Assembly (NCBI RefSeq): GCF_900700375.1 | Contig: NC_041719.1 | Span: 18,590,479 to 18,654,478, forward strand | DNA length: 64,000 nt | Reading direction: 5' to 3' | From: Denticeps clupeoides | Lineage: Eukaryota; Chordata; Actinopteri; Clupeiformes; Denticipitidae | Shown here: positions 12,401-36,379 of the stretch, in pieces | How the letters are laid out: each line of letters starts with the position of its first letter | How positions within the stretch are numbered: the stretch's first letter is position 1 | Notes under the pieces: generated by a model | What the model saw: only the letters and a program-made list of their open reading frames with translations | Database searches by the model: none | What the model was told of the DNA's origin: nothing | Made by a program: the position numbers and the translations under genes

Positions 12401-15400
12401 ACACAATGATAATATTTATAAGATGATAGCATTTGCCATTCTAACATTCGGGGTGTATGACCTGCCTCTCCAGGGCTGGTGACCCCACCGCCTGCTTCAC
12501 TGGTTCGCCCTGGTAGCACCTACACATACACTTGGGTGATTCCAAAAGGCGCTGGACCCACGGCCGATGACCCAGACTGTATTAATCACCTGTATTACTC
12601 TGCTGTGGACCCGGCCAGGGACACCAACTCAGGACTTGTTGGGCCTCTGCTGGTCTGCAAGCCCAAAACCTTAAAATCAGGGAAGCAGGTAAAATGTAAA
12701 AAGTAAAATAAAAAATGCGGAAATGTGATTACAATTTGTTCAAGGCATGTATGGAATTGTTACATATTTAAGATATGTTTACTTTTTAATGGTATGAGTC
12801 TGAAGAATGTATTTTTTATTATAGAAAAATGTCAATAAGGAGTTTCATCTGCTGGCTACCATTTTTGATGAAAATTTAAGCTGGTACTTGGATGACAACA
12901 TCAAGAAGTTTACAAAGTCTCCGAGTACTGTGAAAAAAGATGATGAAGACTTCCAGGAGTCCAACAAAATGCATGGTTAGTAACATTAAACCATACCCAA
13001 GCACTTAAATTGAACCATTAAGTTATTAGTACACAGTTATCCATTAAAAAATATTCTTGCTTCCATAGCCATGAATGGATTCCTTTATGGAAACCTCCCA
13101 GGACTGAGCATGTGCAAAAATGACAAGGTTTCATGGCATCTGTATGGGCTTGGTTCTTCACTGGATATCCATGGCATTTACTTTGAGGGCAACAGGTTCC
13201 TCTACAAGAGCACCAGGAGAGATGTTCTCAACCTTTTCCCTCACATCTCGGAAACAGTTGTGATGGAGCCAGACAGCATGGGTGATTAGTCAAGTTTGTC
13301 ACTGTTTATCCTGGTTCATTAAAGCTACCCTGTAACTTTTGTTCCATTTGACACTTTGAACAAGGCTTGAATGTATGAATGCATTCAACAATCAGTGTGT
13401 CTGATGATTAAAGGGAACTTTGAAGTGGTTTGTAAGACCACAGACCATTATGCTGCCGGGATGAGAGCCAATTACACTGTAGAGAAGTGCCGATTTTGGA
13501 GCGGCCAGTCTGAGATCATGCTCCACCAGAAAAAGTACTACATAGCCGCGGTGGAGGTGGAGTGGGACTACTCCCCAACTCGGACCTGGGAGGCTGAGAT
13601 GTACCATGGCCTTCAAAACAGGTACCCACAGGCAGAACCCAGAGAATCGATGTTTTTCCCAGGGTTGCTGATTACTGATTGCAGCTCACTCTTCCAGTCC
13701 AGGCAACACCTTCCTCAGTCAGAATAGTGGACTCATCGGTTCCAAATACAAGAAAGTTGTGTACAGGGAATACACAGATGAAAAGTTTACCAAAGAGAAG
13801 CAGAGAGCTCCAGATGAGGAGCATTTAGGCATAATGGGTAACTAACTAAAATGCTTTCTTTTTTATTGTTATTTATTTATTGCCAAAAATATAAAAGTAA
13901 TTGTGTTGTTAGGCCCCTTTTACTAGGCCCCAAATAAACTGAAGACCGTTTTTTTCTCCCATCCTCATCAAGGCCCAATGATTCATGCAAAGATTGGGGA
14001 CAAGGTGAAAGTGGTCTTCAAAAACATGGCGAGCAGACCATATTCTATCCATGCCCATGGAGTGAAGACAGAGAAATCTGAGATTTTAGAAACAAAACCA
14101 GGTATAAAATGATGCATTGAACCGTTTGGCAGTCAGCGCCATTTCAGGGGTGTTTAACATTCACTGACTCGTTTTGGGGGGTCCTTGCTATGTAAAAAGT
14201 CTTTTGAGTATTTTGTTTAGGTGAAACCCAGACATACACTTGGTACATAACCAAGAATGCAGGGCCCACGGAGGAGCAGGAAGAGTGCAGTGTTGGAGCC
14301 TATTACTCCTCAGTGGATGTAAATAAGGTGAGACTCACACAGTAAAGACTGAGCTCCAGGTTTGAAGTATTGATCAAGCATCATGCATCACTGCTGGACC
14401 GAGATGATTTCATTAAATGAATTAACATTTGATGAAGGTATCATATTAAAGTTAATAGAAGGAAATCATTACACGTTGCAGCTTTCTTGTTCTTGGGTTA
14501 CTGTATTGAAAATGATTGATAGAAACGTGTACTTTTCTGTAGGATTTGTTCAGTGGCTTGATTGGGCCATTGGTCATTTGCAGGAGGAGCTGGGCAAGGG
14601 CACTGAACCTAAAGAAGGAGATTGAGGAGTTTGCTCTGCTCTTTTTGGTGTTTGACGAGAACGAGTCTTGGTATCTGGAAGACAATATTAAAACCTACAT
14701 CAGAAACCCAAGCAAAAACCTGAAAGAGAGTGAAGAGTTTATTGAGAGCAACAAAATGCACGGTGAGTGTCATACACACAATAACATTTTGTTATTCTTA
14801 TTTCATATGAATTGCTTGGCAGGATATGGGACTAAATTGATCACATTGTGAAATCTGTATGCTGACCGCAGCGATAAATGGACTGGTGTATGGGAATCTA
14901 AAGGGACTGGACATGGAGGTGGGAGACAAAGTCTACTGGTACCTGATGGGCATGGGAAATGAAGTGGATGTTCACACAGCACATTTCCACGGGCACAGCT
15001 TTGATTACAAGGTAAAAGGCCCTTGCTTTCCCATAATAATAAGAATAAAGAAATCTCTATACTGAATACTGAATTAGAAATATTTTATATATATATATAT
15101 ATATATTGATAAGAATCAACATGCTGATAGCAGAAAGCAAGCAGCACAGTGTACACACACAGACACACATTCATGCAATTTATAAAAGGCCTGTTGTCCT
15201 TCATTACAGATAAGCGGGAAGCACCGTGCCGATGTCTTTGAACTGTTCCCCGGCACCTTCCAGACAGTGGACATGCGCCCACAATACCCAGGAACCTGGT
15301 TCCTGCACTGCCACGTCACAGACCACATCAAGGCAGGCATGGAGACCACCTACACTGTAAAAGAAAAGGGTAAGTCTGGCCACTGAGGTCATTTATGATA

Positions 15401-15489
15401 CATTTCAAATGTTCTATGAAAAATAGATGCTTCTCTGACGCTTTCTTTTCCTTTCTTCAGAAAAGAAAAAGGGAATATTCGGACGCTGA
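9453..15489 (+). CDS. cp: Ceruloplasmin, multicopper ferroxidase
   Basis: Twenty coding exons: 9453-9610, 9866-10110, 10362-10574, 10661-10834, 10971-11225, 11422-11587, 11677-11816, 11888-12028, 12105-12149, 12474-12688, 12825-12975, 13069-13281, 13414-13621, 13698-13837, 13973-14101, 14221-14327, 14543-14762, 14872-15011, 15210-15369 and 15461-15489. They sum to 3249 bases, 1082 residues (human 1065). This plasma ferroxidase oxidises Fe2+ for loading onto transferrin. It has a signal peptide and six cupredoxin domains. The trinuclear copper His pairs are present (HPHG and YHSH in domain 1, HTAHFHGH and HCHVTDH in domain 6). Type-1 copper Cys/His/Met sets are intact in domains 4 ([11 protein letters not shown]) and 6. 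In domain 2 the His is Tyr ([11 protein letters not shown]). Acidic iron-site residues (GNE, VTDH) are kept. The small 45-base exon at 12105 and the gtcttc donor at 10111 are the least certain joins. Confidence 0.96.
15086..15107. repeat. (AT)n microsatellite
   Basis: About 11 AT units in the cp intron before its penultimate exon. Confidence 0.9.
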
Positions 15490-16540
15490 AACAGAAAGAA
15501 TAGAAAGGGATGGCATGTCTGTAACACAACAAAAGCAGTCAGTTTAATCTTGTAAACGCCAAACCCCCACGATCATCAAGTCACAATTTCAGCCCCTCCT
15601 AGCCATTGTGCACGAGATAATACTGTATACAACAAGTATGGAATGATGACTGACCAGGAATGTGTGTTTTATGCTTTTAATCGGAGTAGTCTAAGCAAAA
15701 GGCTTCACAGTGTACAACACAATTTATGAGGATATCACTCTTGGCTCAATTAAAAACAAAATTCAGCACTTGCTGATTCACTACTAATTTAGTATCATTC
15801 ATAAGCTTTGCTTGTCATGCAACACGTTCTTATCAGTAACACACACAGCTGTGATACAGGGTCAGTTTCCTGTTAATGGATTAAGCCTAGCGAAAAAGGG
15901 AAAGTGTCATTTGTCATTGTGAAACACAACTTTGGTGGCTGTATGTGAGTTTTTGAGATTTGCTGAATTCTGGCCTGTGGTGTCCATGTCACCCCAGAGG
16001 CCTGCCTCTCCTACGGGCACAAGATATGTAAAGCCACTGATCAAATAAGAAGCCATGAAATTATGTTCTGGTTTGAACTATGATGACCAACTAATTACCA
16101 GAAGGACCTCAATGTTAAGTGTCATTTATATCAGTAAGCTTTACTATGATTTATTTAGGATTTAATTACTGCGACATTAAACAACAGTTTAATAAAAGTA
16201 TACAGTCATATTTATACTAAATAATATATATATTTAAAAATATAAAAAGTTCAAAGGGATAAAATTAGTTAAAACATGCATTTGTCAGTAAAGTTGTGCT
16301 TTAACCCTAGACCCTAGAGATAAAGGCGGCCTCAGGGGTAAAATGGACCTCGGGGACTTCTGGGATTATTCTATTGTTTAAGGATAAGGATGCCATACGG
16401 AATCACGGAACAAGCACTTTTCCAGTTTACAGTTTGATTGTCTAAAGGCTTAGTGTTTTAAAATTAAGGCTCGACATTCAGCAGTTGTCCTGTGCATAAA
16501 GAAGGCTTGTCCAGCTGCAGTCCCAGGAAGTTGTGTCATC
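15490..16540. other. Convergent 3' region of cp and hps3
   Basis: No coding exon. It holds both 3' UTRs: an ATTAAA near 15750 and AATAAA at 16191-16196 on the plus strand (cp), and AATAAA at 16150-16155 on the minus strand (hps3). The stretch around 16195-16275 is very AT-rich. Confidence 0.6.
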
Positions 16541-28559
<12,019 letters not shown>

Positions 28560-29042
28560 GGTCCGTCGCACCATCACCGAGCCTGATCGACGTCACATGT
28601 CCGGCCGTCTTGTGATGGTCGTTTCCTGGCGGTTCGGCTTCCTGCTACGCGCGGCGGTGCGAGGCTGTAAAAGCGACTACGCGCCGCCACCTTCACCGCG
28701 AAGCATTTTCAAAATGTTCTTACAAAGCGAAACATCTCAGCGTGCTGAGGGTTCCTTTACTTCCTCATACCGGCGCAGCTGATTGGCTGGTTTTACTGTC
28801 AATTACTCTACGTCGGCTTCTTATTGGCTACTTTCAGCGTCGCGATGCAGCTTCACAACATGAGTAACAAACAGAAAACCAACAACAACGAATCATATTA
28901 TATCGGATTCTTCATTGTTATGCATTCTGATGAAGTAAAAAAAAACTGAAAGGCTTCCGGGGGAGCACTGTGCACTGGGGGAGTGAATGGGGGAAGCGGG
29001 TATAAAATCAGAAAAACAAAGAGAAAATGCAGACAAAATCAA

Positions 29043-29048
29043 TTTATT
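29043..29048 (-). terminator. Poly(A) signal of the first fetuin-B gene
   Basis: AATAAA on the minus strand, about 130 bp past the stop at 29175. hps3 starts about 480 bp further on, so spacing between the two same-strand genes is tight. Confidence 0.55.
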
Positions 29049-29174
29049 TCTATGGCTTTGGGGCTCTGCACACAGGCAACGTCCCACCAAGCCATTAAGT
29101 CGTTTAGACATCATGCCATTAACTCATTTAGACATCATGCCATTAACTCAATTAGACATCATTCTTTTCATAGT

Positions 29175-32100
29175 TTATGAATGAATGGGACGCTTCACTC
29201 CAGGACAGTTTGGGGCAGCTGGTGGAGGCCTTGAGGTCTTCTCAGACGATGGAGGTAGTGTAACCACCGTCCCGACTGGCGGACTGCTACGTACCTCCTG
29301 TTACACAGAATAATTCACTAATAACTCATTATCATCATGTTGTCTGAATTTGTGATGCAAATATTTGTTTATTCTTACCACTGATTCATAGATTTCACAT
29401 TGGACAGTAATAATTGGATTTTTCCTTTCCCTTAATTCATCTGAAATATGTGAGCCAGAGCAATACCCCAGGCGCTGGGTAAAAGAAAGTAAAAAGAAAA
29501 ACATAACACACAGTCAAACAAAGTCACTGCGGTGAGAAAATGTAGGTCTGTAAAACTCACAATAAACTGCACTTACTGCATTGGATTTGTCTGTTTTGCA
29601 GGAATCAAGCTTAGTTGTGCTCTCCAAACAGTCGGCCTCCCGTATAATAAAATTATAAAAGAAGGCCGGGCCAATAACCCACTGTGGGAGAGAAGGGAAA
29701 AAACGAGAATTGCTTCACTTGCAGAGCACACAAAGAACATGATCTGGCCAGCAAATTCTTCATTATTGTTATCACTGGAGGACAAGTGGACACAAACCAC
29801 CACTGGTGCCTTCAAATGTATTGAAATAGCATAAGTTAAAGTAGAGTGATTTATAAAATGAATAGAAATGCTCAAAACATTGAAGGCTAACAACTTCCAT
29901 CAGGTGAAACACAGTGACTAAACACGAGAGGACCGTTAAAAATGCTTGCTGTATAGTTGTGTTGCCTTGTAGTTCTGTCCTTTTTTTATGATAATCAGAT
30001 TATGATAATGTTGTCTGTGGTATTTCTGGAAAATAAATCCCGGTTGCAGATTCCCGATGACATTAAGCGATCAAAAACATCAGAGACAGATTCAGGTCGG
30101 AGTGTGAAAAATAATGTGTTATTAAGTCACCCAAGGAGGGTATAAGATTTGAAACAGTTATACAACAGTTATGTCACTACGTAATAACTAATAAGTAAAA
30201 AGGAACAACAGACTTTGCATAATGTAGTGGAGTAAAAAATATGATATTTTACTTTGAAATTGAAGTAGAGTTAAAGTAAAAAGTTTCTCCAGAGAGAAAG
30301 TGCAGATACATAAAAAGATAAATAAATGACATTTGCAGTAGTGAATGACATTTACTTCTTTACTGTCCACCTCTACAAACCACATACTAGAGTTAAAGTA
30401 CTTATAAGTTTTACTCTAGTAAAAGACTTCCATTTAAACATCTATGTAATTGCTACTAGGTTTTGCAAAATGCATATACTTTACTTATGTAGAGTATTTT
30501 AAGTAAAATGTAACCGTGAAATGGAAATACAGGTAATACAGGTAAAGTACAGCTAGAACAATGATACAGTAACAAATTACATTTACCTTGTTACCGTCCC
30601 CCTTGGTTATTACAAATATAAGAATACATTTCTCTTAGATCTGAAGATTCCAGGAATCTCTTGAGCGGACATGCACGTCTATACTTCCTTACAGAAACTG
30701 TGTTTTTTTTAGAACATACCTGCATAGATGCTTTTGTCACGCTGACCAGCACAAAGTCCTTTGGTTGCTCGCTTTCCTTGTTGAATTTTTCCAGTGATAA
30801 TTTCACTCCCTCGACCACAGACGAATCATTCAGTGCTACTGAAGATACGCAATCTGGGCATATCATATGCACCTCTTTTCCTGGGACTGAAAGACAACAT
30901 GTTGTATAAAAAAAGAGACGTTTGCAGAAGGATTCAGTTAATGTTGAACACTTCGAACCGTCAAACCTGGGCGAAGGCTGCAGTTGTAGCTTTGAAGCTG
31001 AACCAAGTGGTCCAGAACAAGGACTGATACATCACACTGTCCATGTACCTGTCAAGAAATCACCGAAGGTGAGGTTAGACATTCCAATATACTTTGAACC
31101 TCATTTCGGATTGGCTGCTGTGCTATGAGGTTTGACATGACAAGATTAGTGACAGCTCAGGCATAAAAGGAACTGATTTCATCATAGAATTTTCTCAATA
31201 AGGTTAGTGAAGCGTCACGAGTAATTATGGCCCATACTTGACCCTCACAGCAATTTCCCTCTGCAGTCATTGTAACCTCTGACCTTGCGTTAACCTGGCG
31301 TGACTGATAAGCTGAATTTGAGCTGTATCGGAGTGAGACATCATTTCCACTGGATTGCATACAGAATGCCTCCGTCAGCGCCCCTCAACACCTTTCACAA
31401 GAGTTTCAGAAAACATTTTGACACCATAGCAAACGTGATATTGAGTCTTGTGTGTCTTCTGTGTCCTACTAGAAGTGTTATGTCTTTTTTTGTTCAGGTC
31501 TTGGTTGACACACCCATGTCTTCATTAAAAATGGTGGCACAATGTAGGTTTCCAGATGCTTCCAGATTCAGCGTCACACTCCAATCAGATCATATTAAAA
31601 CATTAAAGGCCACTTTACTTTACTTTACTTTACTTTACTCGAGGGTGGTAGTAGCCTAGTGGGTAACACACTCGCCTATGAACCTGAAGACCCAGGTTCA
31701 AATCCCACTTACTACCATTGTGTCCCTGAGAAAGTCACTTAACCTTGAGTGTCTCCAGGGGGGGGACTGTCCCTGTAACTACTGATTGTTAGTCGCTCTG
31801 GATAATGGCGTCTGATAAATGCTGTAAATGTTAATGTAAATGCAGATGCTTTTATCTAAAGTGACTTACAAGTCACCAGCTATTCTCTTTCGGTTTTCAT
31901 AGATTTTGAGTTACAAAACTAAGAGCCCTGATAAGGCCTAACTTATGAAGAATATTTCATGCTAGCGAATTAAATGCTAGATGAAATTTTTTATTTTTTT
32001 GTGTGAGTGTGTGTGCATGTGTGTGTGTTAGTGTTAGACTCGTTTGAGATGGGTCTCGGATAAGAATTTAATCGTGCTCGGTATATTGTACTCTGCACAT

Positions 32101-32800
32101 TTACTTGAACTTTAACTTGGGACAAACATCCTGCTTTCGGGCCTTTGCCCGTAACCCGTTTGCCTTTTCTGACCGCATACGCACTTCCATCAACATTGTG
32201 CAAGCTACAGATTAGGAAAGGGACACACTTATCAGACGCTTCTGTCTGAAACAGCCTGTTTGGCTATTTTAATAGTGAGGGTTTTAGTGTGTCCCCAAAT
32301 TCCAATTGGAAATGACAGCTGTCACTCAGTCCCTTCCTAATGACCCGGTCTATAATAAAGCTGCCATTCAGCACAGTCCGGCCTTTGCCAATAAGGAAGA
32401 AAGAAATGAACGGACTTACTGGCAAGTCTGAATATGATCTGATCCGACACGACGTCCAGTTCTTCCTGCTGACGACATGGCAGTCTGTTTCTGACACGTC
32501 GAGCACCAGGTTGTAGAGACTGCCACCGCCCTCCTGGAAGCAGCAGTCACGCGTTTTACTGTCGCGCGTTTATTACGATACGAGTCGACTCGACTCGACT
32601 CGACTCACCCTCGGCTCCACGCCCACGTCGTGGATCTGCTGCAGCCCGAGGACGTAGCCCGTGTCCCGGTCCGCGTTGAGCTGGCGCAGCGCGTCCTCCG
32701 CCGTCTCCCCCACGGGCCGGTCCCGGCACCCCGGGGTGCCGCCCGCCGTCGCCAGCGCCAGGCAGAGGAGGCAGGACGAGAGCAGCGGCCGCGGTGACAT
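29175..32800 (-). CDS. fetub: Fetuin-B, copy 1 (type-3 cystatin)
   Basis: Seven coding exons: 32800-32609, 32533-32420, 31048-30967, 30886-30720, 29681-29577, 29474-29379 and 29297-29175. They sum to 879 bases, 292 residues. It is a secreted plasma glycoprotein; mammalian fetuin-B inhibits astacin metallopeptidases such as ovastacin and preserves egg fertilisability. The start gives a signal peptide (MSPRPLLSSCLLCLALATAG). Two cystatin domains follow: the first spans exons 1-3 (DALRQLNADRDTGYVLGL; VLDVSETDCHVV.S), the second exons 4-6 (KLSLEKFNKESE; WVIGP; GYCSGSHI). The inter-domain loop reads CPDCV instead of CPDCP. The tail is PPPAAPNCPG, nearly the same as in the neighbouring copy, which identifies both as fetuin-B. 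Exon phases match the other four genes. It has a TATA box at 32842. Confidence 0.92.
31643..31842 (+). mobile_element. Full-length family-1 SINE inserted in an L2 tail
   Basis: A well preserved copy: ggtggtagtagcctagtggg (A box), aggttcaaatcccac (B box), ctgagtgtctccagggggg, gtcgctctggataatggcg, and an end in ctgtaaatgttaatgtaaat. The (ACTTT)n tail of an L2 lies to its left and the rest of that L2 (cagatgcttttatctaaagt) to its right. Confidence 0.9.
31843..32050 (-). mobile_element. L2-like LINE 3' end fragment
   Basis: It matches the 3' untranslated end of the L2 copy at 20521 (gcttttatctaaagtgactt, then aaactaagagccctgataagg). It is interrupted by the SINE at 31643. The match fades near 32050, so there is no coding part. 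Confidence 0.8.
32585..32608. repeat. (CGACT)n tandem repeat at a splice donor
   Basis: Four to five CGACT units lie at the exon 1/intron 1 border of fetuin-B copy 1. On the gene strand the donor gtgagtcgagtcgag forms the first unit, so the repeat array begins within the splice signal. Confidence 0.85.
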
Positions 32801-32841
32801 GATCGCGTCGTGGAGTGGCGCCTGGGGACACGCGGGCTCCG

Positions 32842-32848
32842 CTTTATA
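32842..32848 (-). promoter_or_regulatory. TATA box of fetuin-B copy 1
   Basis: TATAAAG on the minus strand, 42 bp before the ATG at 32800. Motif and spacing are typical. Confidence 0.6.
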
Positions 32849-33227
32849 ACGCAGGCTTGCGTCACGCTGCGTGGCTCATTTCCACGGTGATTCACCGCAC
32901 TGGATGATGGAATCAAATGCATTCTAACAATATGCAGAAACAGAACTAAATGCTGTCCTGCATACTTCGTTATGTCCCAGATAACTTATTAAACTGTCTA
33001 GCAGGAGAGGAGCTGAAGGAAAAAAGCATCGTGGAAAATGCCCCCATAGTGAATTAAGACTTGTTTCCTCCATGCCTCTCTGATGGTCATCTTTGTCCTT
33101 GTCTTTGGGCTTGAGCAAGTGACACTTGGGAAGGGACGTTTGTAATGTTTTGTAGGTCTCTCCAGACTGAGAAAGGGTCTGAGAAAGGCCTTTTTTTAAG
33201 GCGTTTTACCCTGGTTATTGTATGTAC

Positions 33228-33600
33228 AGGTCTTGGTTGACACACCCATGTCTTCATTAAAAATGGTGGCACAATGTAGGTTTCCAGATGCTTCCAGATG
33301 CAGCGTCACACTCCAATAAGATCATATTAAAACATTAAAGGCCACTTTACTTACCTTTACTTTATTTTACTCTACTTTACTCGGAAGACGCTTTTATCCA
33401 AAGCGACTTACAAGAGGAAGACACCAGCAATTCTCATTTGGTTTTCATAGATTTTGAGTTACAAAACTAAGAGCCCAGATAAGGCCTAACTTGTCAGGAA
33501 AAGAACATGCTAGGGAATGAAGTGCTAGACTTATTTATTTTTATTTTATTTTTGTGCAGTGTATGTGTGTGTGTTAGTGTTAGACTCGTCTGAAATACTT
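33228..33600. repeat. Duplicated segment, copy 2 (without the SINE)
   Basis: It starts acaggtcttggttgacacac and runs through ggtttccagatgcttccaga into the same L2 junction as the segment at 31496-32050. Only a few substitutions separate the two flanks. No SINE is present at the matching site. Confidence 0.85.
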
Positions 33601-33960
33601 TTTAAACAAGTGAGTTTTTCAACTGCTTCTTAAAGGTGGTAGTAGTCTCGACTAGTCAAATGGAGCAGGACAAGTTGTTCCACCAGCCAGGGACAACAAA
33701 GGAGAACAGAGACCATTGCCTGGACGAGGAGCTGCGTAGCCTGTTGCGAGAGAAAAGGCCGAATCTTGCGAATGTTGTAGAGAGTGAACCTGCAGAATCT
33801 GGAGATCCTAGCAACAGGATGGTTCAGACTCAGTTTGTCATCAATCCAAACTCCAAGGCTTTTTGCAGACGCCGTGGGTGTTAACAGTAGCGAGACAATT
33901 TGAATTGAGGGGTTTTGCTGAGGGGAGTTTTTGCGTGAAAAGATCAGAATCTCTGAATCT
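33345..33960 (-). mobile_element. L2-like LINE 3' fragment
   Basis: 3' end (gacgcttttatccaaagcga and tail) plus part of the RT C-terminus, with [20 protein letters not shown] recognisable. Compared with the copy at 20521, a block of roughly 350 bp is missing between 33710 and 33712, so this is an internally deleted copy. Confidence 0.85.
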
Positions 33961-34755
33961 CTAATTAACAATCTCACATATCATTAAAACTATAAGAACA
34001 AAAGGAAATGCCTGATGTGAGGTTCCCATAGCAACAAATCTCTGCCTCGTAGGAGACTAATATCAATGATCCTGAAATAATTTTGGCGGAATCCTTGTAA
34101 ACCTTAACCATGTGCTAAATGACTTAGTAAAGGTAAGGTTGTACAGAAAAAGGACACCATAGCAATAGATCTCTAATGTTTAAAGTATCCACTCAGCATG
34201 GCTCATGTGGACCTCTGCAAATATTCTTTATTTAGGGCTTGCGTAACATTGCAGGAATTTTGCTGGGCGTTAAAACAACAACAGTAATAATAATACAGAT
34301 ATTTTCTTTGTTAGTAATGGTTTATAAGAGGGGAGGTGCTCTCTGAATCAATGAGTCTTGAAGTCAGAAAGAAATGAAGCTGCCAGATAGCAATCAATGG
34401 CTGTACCACTAGACCTGATAATAAATTAATTACACCCATAGGAGAAATTAATTATATGAAGTGAAAGAGACAGTTAAATTAACCCTGAATGCAAATATTT
34501 CCTTTTTTGATTTTCAACAAGTTGTTGGTTAAACTGACAAATTGTTAAAGGAAATTGTCCTCTATTTGTAATATGTAATTTTTTGGGTAAAACAATTACT
34601 ACAACCATAAATATGAACGTTCTCTCAAAACCTGTACTCACTTTTAGGCCATATTCTAGGGATCCTTATTATTAAATATGCCACAGTAAAGTCCCAAATT
34701 CCTCCTGAAAGATTCTCTAGACATTTTAATAAAGGAGCTGTGGCCTAAATTATCT

Positions 34756-34972
34756 ACATTTACATTTACATTTTACATTTACAGCATTGATCAGATGCTC
34801 TTATCCAGAGCGACTTACAATCAGTAGTTACAGGGACAATCCCCCCCTGGAGCAACTTGGGGTTAAGTGTCTTGCTCAGGGACACAATGGTAGGAAGTAG
34901 GATTTGAACCTGTGACTCCGTATTCTTCTGGTTCATAGGCAAGTGTGTTACCCACTAGGCTACTACCATCCC
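34756..34972 (-). mobile_element. Family-1 SINE, reverse
   Basis: Complete reverse copy: acatttacatttacattt tail, cttatccagagcgacttaca, gtgtcttgctcagggacaca, and head aggctactaccat. Good preservation. Confidence 0.9.
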
Positions 34973-35627
34973 ATCTGAAAGAATCTGAAAGAAAATAACA
35001 GCAACTACCAGAAGTGATAAATAAAAAGTGCCACAGTAAAAATCCACAAAAAGATGTGTGTCCTAGTCAGTATAAACGAAAAAAAGGAAGCCACTATTGA
35101 CACATAGGACATATGCCACAGTAATATTCCACAAAAATCAGTATTCTGGTACTCTGTATACAGTATTTTCAAGCTGTAATATCCAATGGTTGAAAAAAAA
35201 TGTATGTTTTTAAAATGATTGTATTTATGACTTTTATACTGAATATTGAATCTTCAATTGAAGCTGTGATTACAATTGAAACAATAAAAAAAAACTGTAG
35301 TCACGTTAATACTTCCATACATATGCAATAATCAATATGTAGGAAAATGTGGGCATGTGGTCAGAATGTATGAGAGTCCATTACTAAAATGTGATTATTT
35401 TGTTTAAAAACACTTCATGTTAGCCCGTAGCCTCTACTGCCATTTTAAATTCACGATTTTCTAAGGTGGACTGGAAAACGCAAAATACGAGCTGGACAGT
35501 AGGTGCCAAAAAGATGAAGCCACAAGTTGAAGCAAAAGCAAGGGGGTGATTTACATTTTTTACATTATTATACATTTTAATAAATCTTTAAACATATTTT
35601 AATGCCCAATTATCAGGTTTGAGGCTT

Positions 35628-35712
35628 TTTGCTCCAAACTGAGCATGACACTTAAGACTGGGTGTGTCCCTGTCACTGTTTACTGTAAGACACTCCGGAT
35701 AAGGGCCTCAGT
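35628..35712 (+). mobile_element. Decayed family-1 SINE fragment
   Basis: cacttaagactgggtgtgtc, ctgtcactgtttactgtaag and ctccggataagggc keep the order of the family's central and tail parts, with many changes. Old copy. Confidence 0.5.
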
Positions 35713-36379
35713 GACATGGTCCCCCACACCCATGATCGTCACTCTAACACTCACTGTTACCGGTTTACTCATTTCATCAGTCAAAAATATGTAGTTGTTT
35801 TGTAACCTCGACCTTCTTATCTTGTGAGTTCATCCCTGACGGAAGTGTCAGTTGCAGGTCAGGTTATTCGTCATGTGTGAACAGCCCTTCTCAGGACAGC
35901 AGTGCTGTCCACTTTTTATAGGAGTAATAAGACTAAATGAGTAGTCAAAAGACCCAAACCTGGGGAATATAAAGATGCCAAAGAATTATTGACTTTATTG
36001 AAAGATGCAGTATGTAATTTACAGATGTGTTTTTTTCTAGATTTACATAATCTGTCACATAACAAGACATTCCTCTGTTATTTATACTTTTATAGTTTTT
36101 TTAGTTCTGGGATGCAGGGGGCTTGAGACTAACCTAAGATTCTGCAGACTGAGGCTGGACCCAGCATGTACATTAAACAAGCTTCAACCATTTGAACTAT
36201 ATAAAACTTGTTCATCACACAACTATATAAAAGGTGTTCATCACATATTTTAATATGTGTCATAGCATGTAAAGCTGAGTTCAGCTCCTTTACTCATCAG
36301 TGTACCAAATGCATTTAATGTGACATACATTGTTACCTCTACATAGTTAGAAATTGTCACACTAAATGTCAGACCCGGA

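Larger units (their letters stand above)
31496..32050. repeat. Duplicated segment, copy 1 (holds L2 end and nested SINE)
   Basis: About 125 bp of unique-looking sequence from caggtcttggttgacacacc onward, followed by an L2 3' end (minus orientation), is repeated near-identically at 33228-33600. In this copy a family-1 SINE sits within the L2 tail. It lies in intron 2 of fetuin-B copy 1. Confidence 0.85.
32801..36379. other. Intergenic region between the two fetuin-B genes
   Basis: It holds the second copy of the duplicated segment and an L2 fragment (33228-33960), a reverse family-1 SINE (34756-34972), a decayed SINE tail (35628-35712) and AT-rich single-copy DNA. A minus-strand AATAAA at 35994-35999 may end fetuin-B copy 2. 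No further exon was recognised. Confidence 0.55.
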
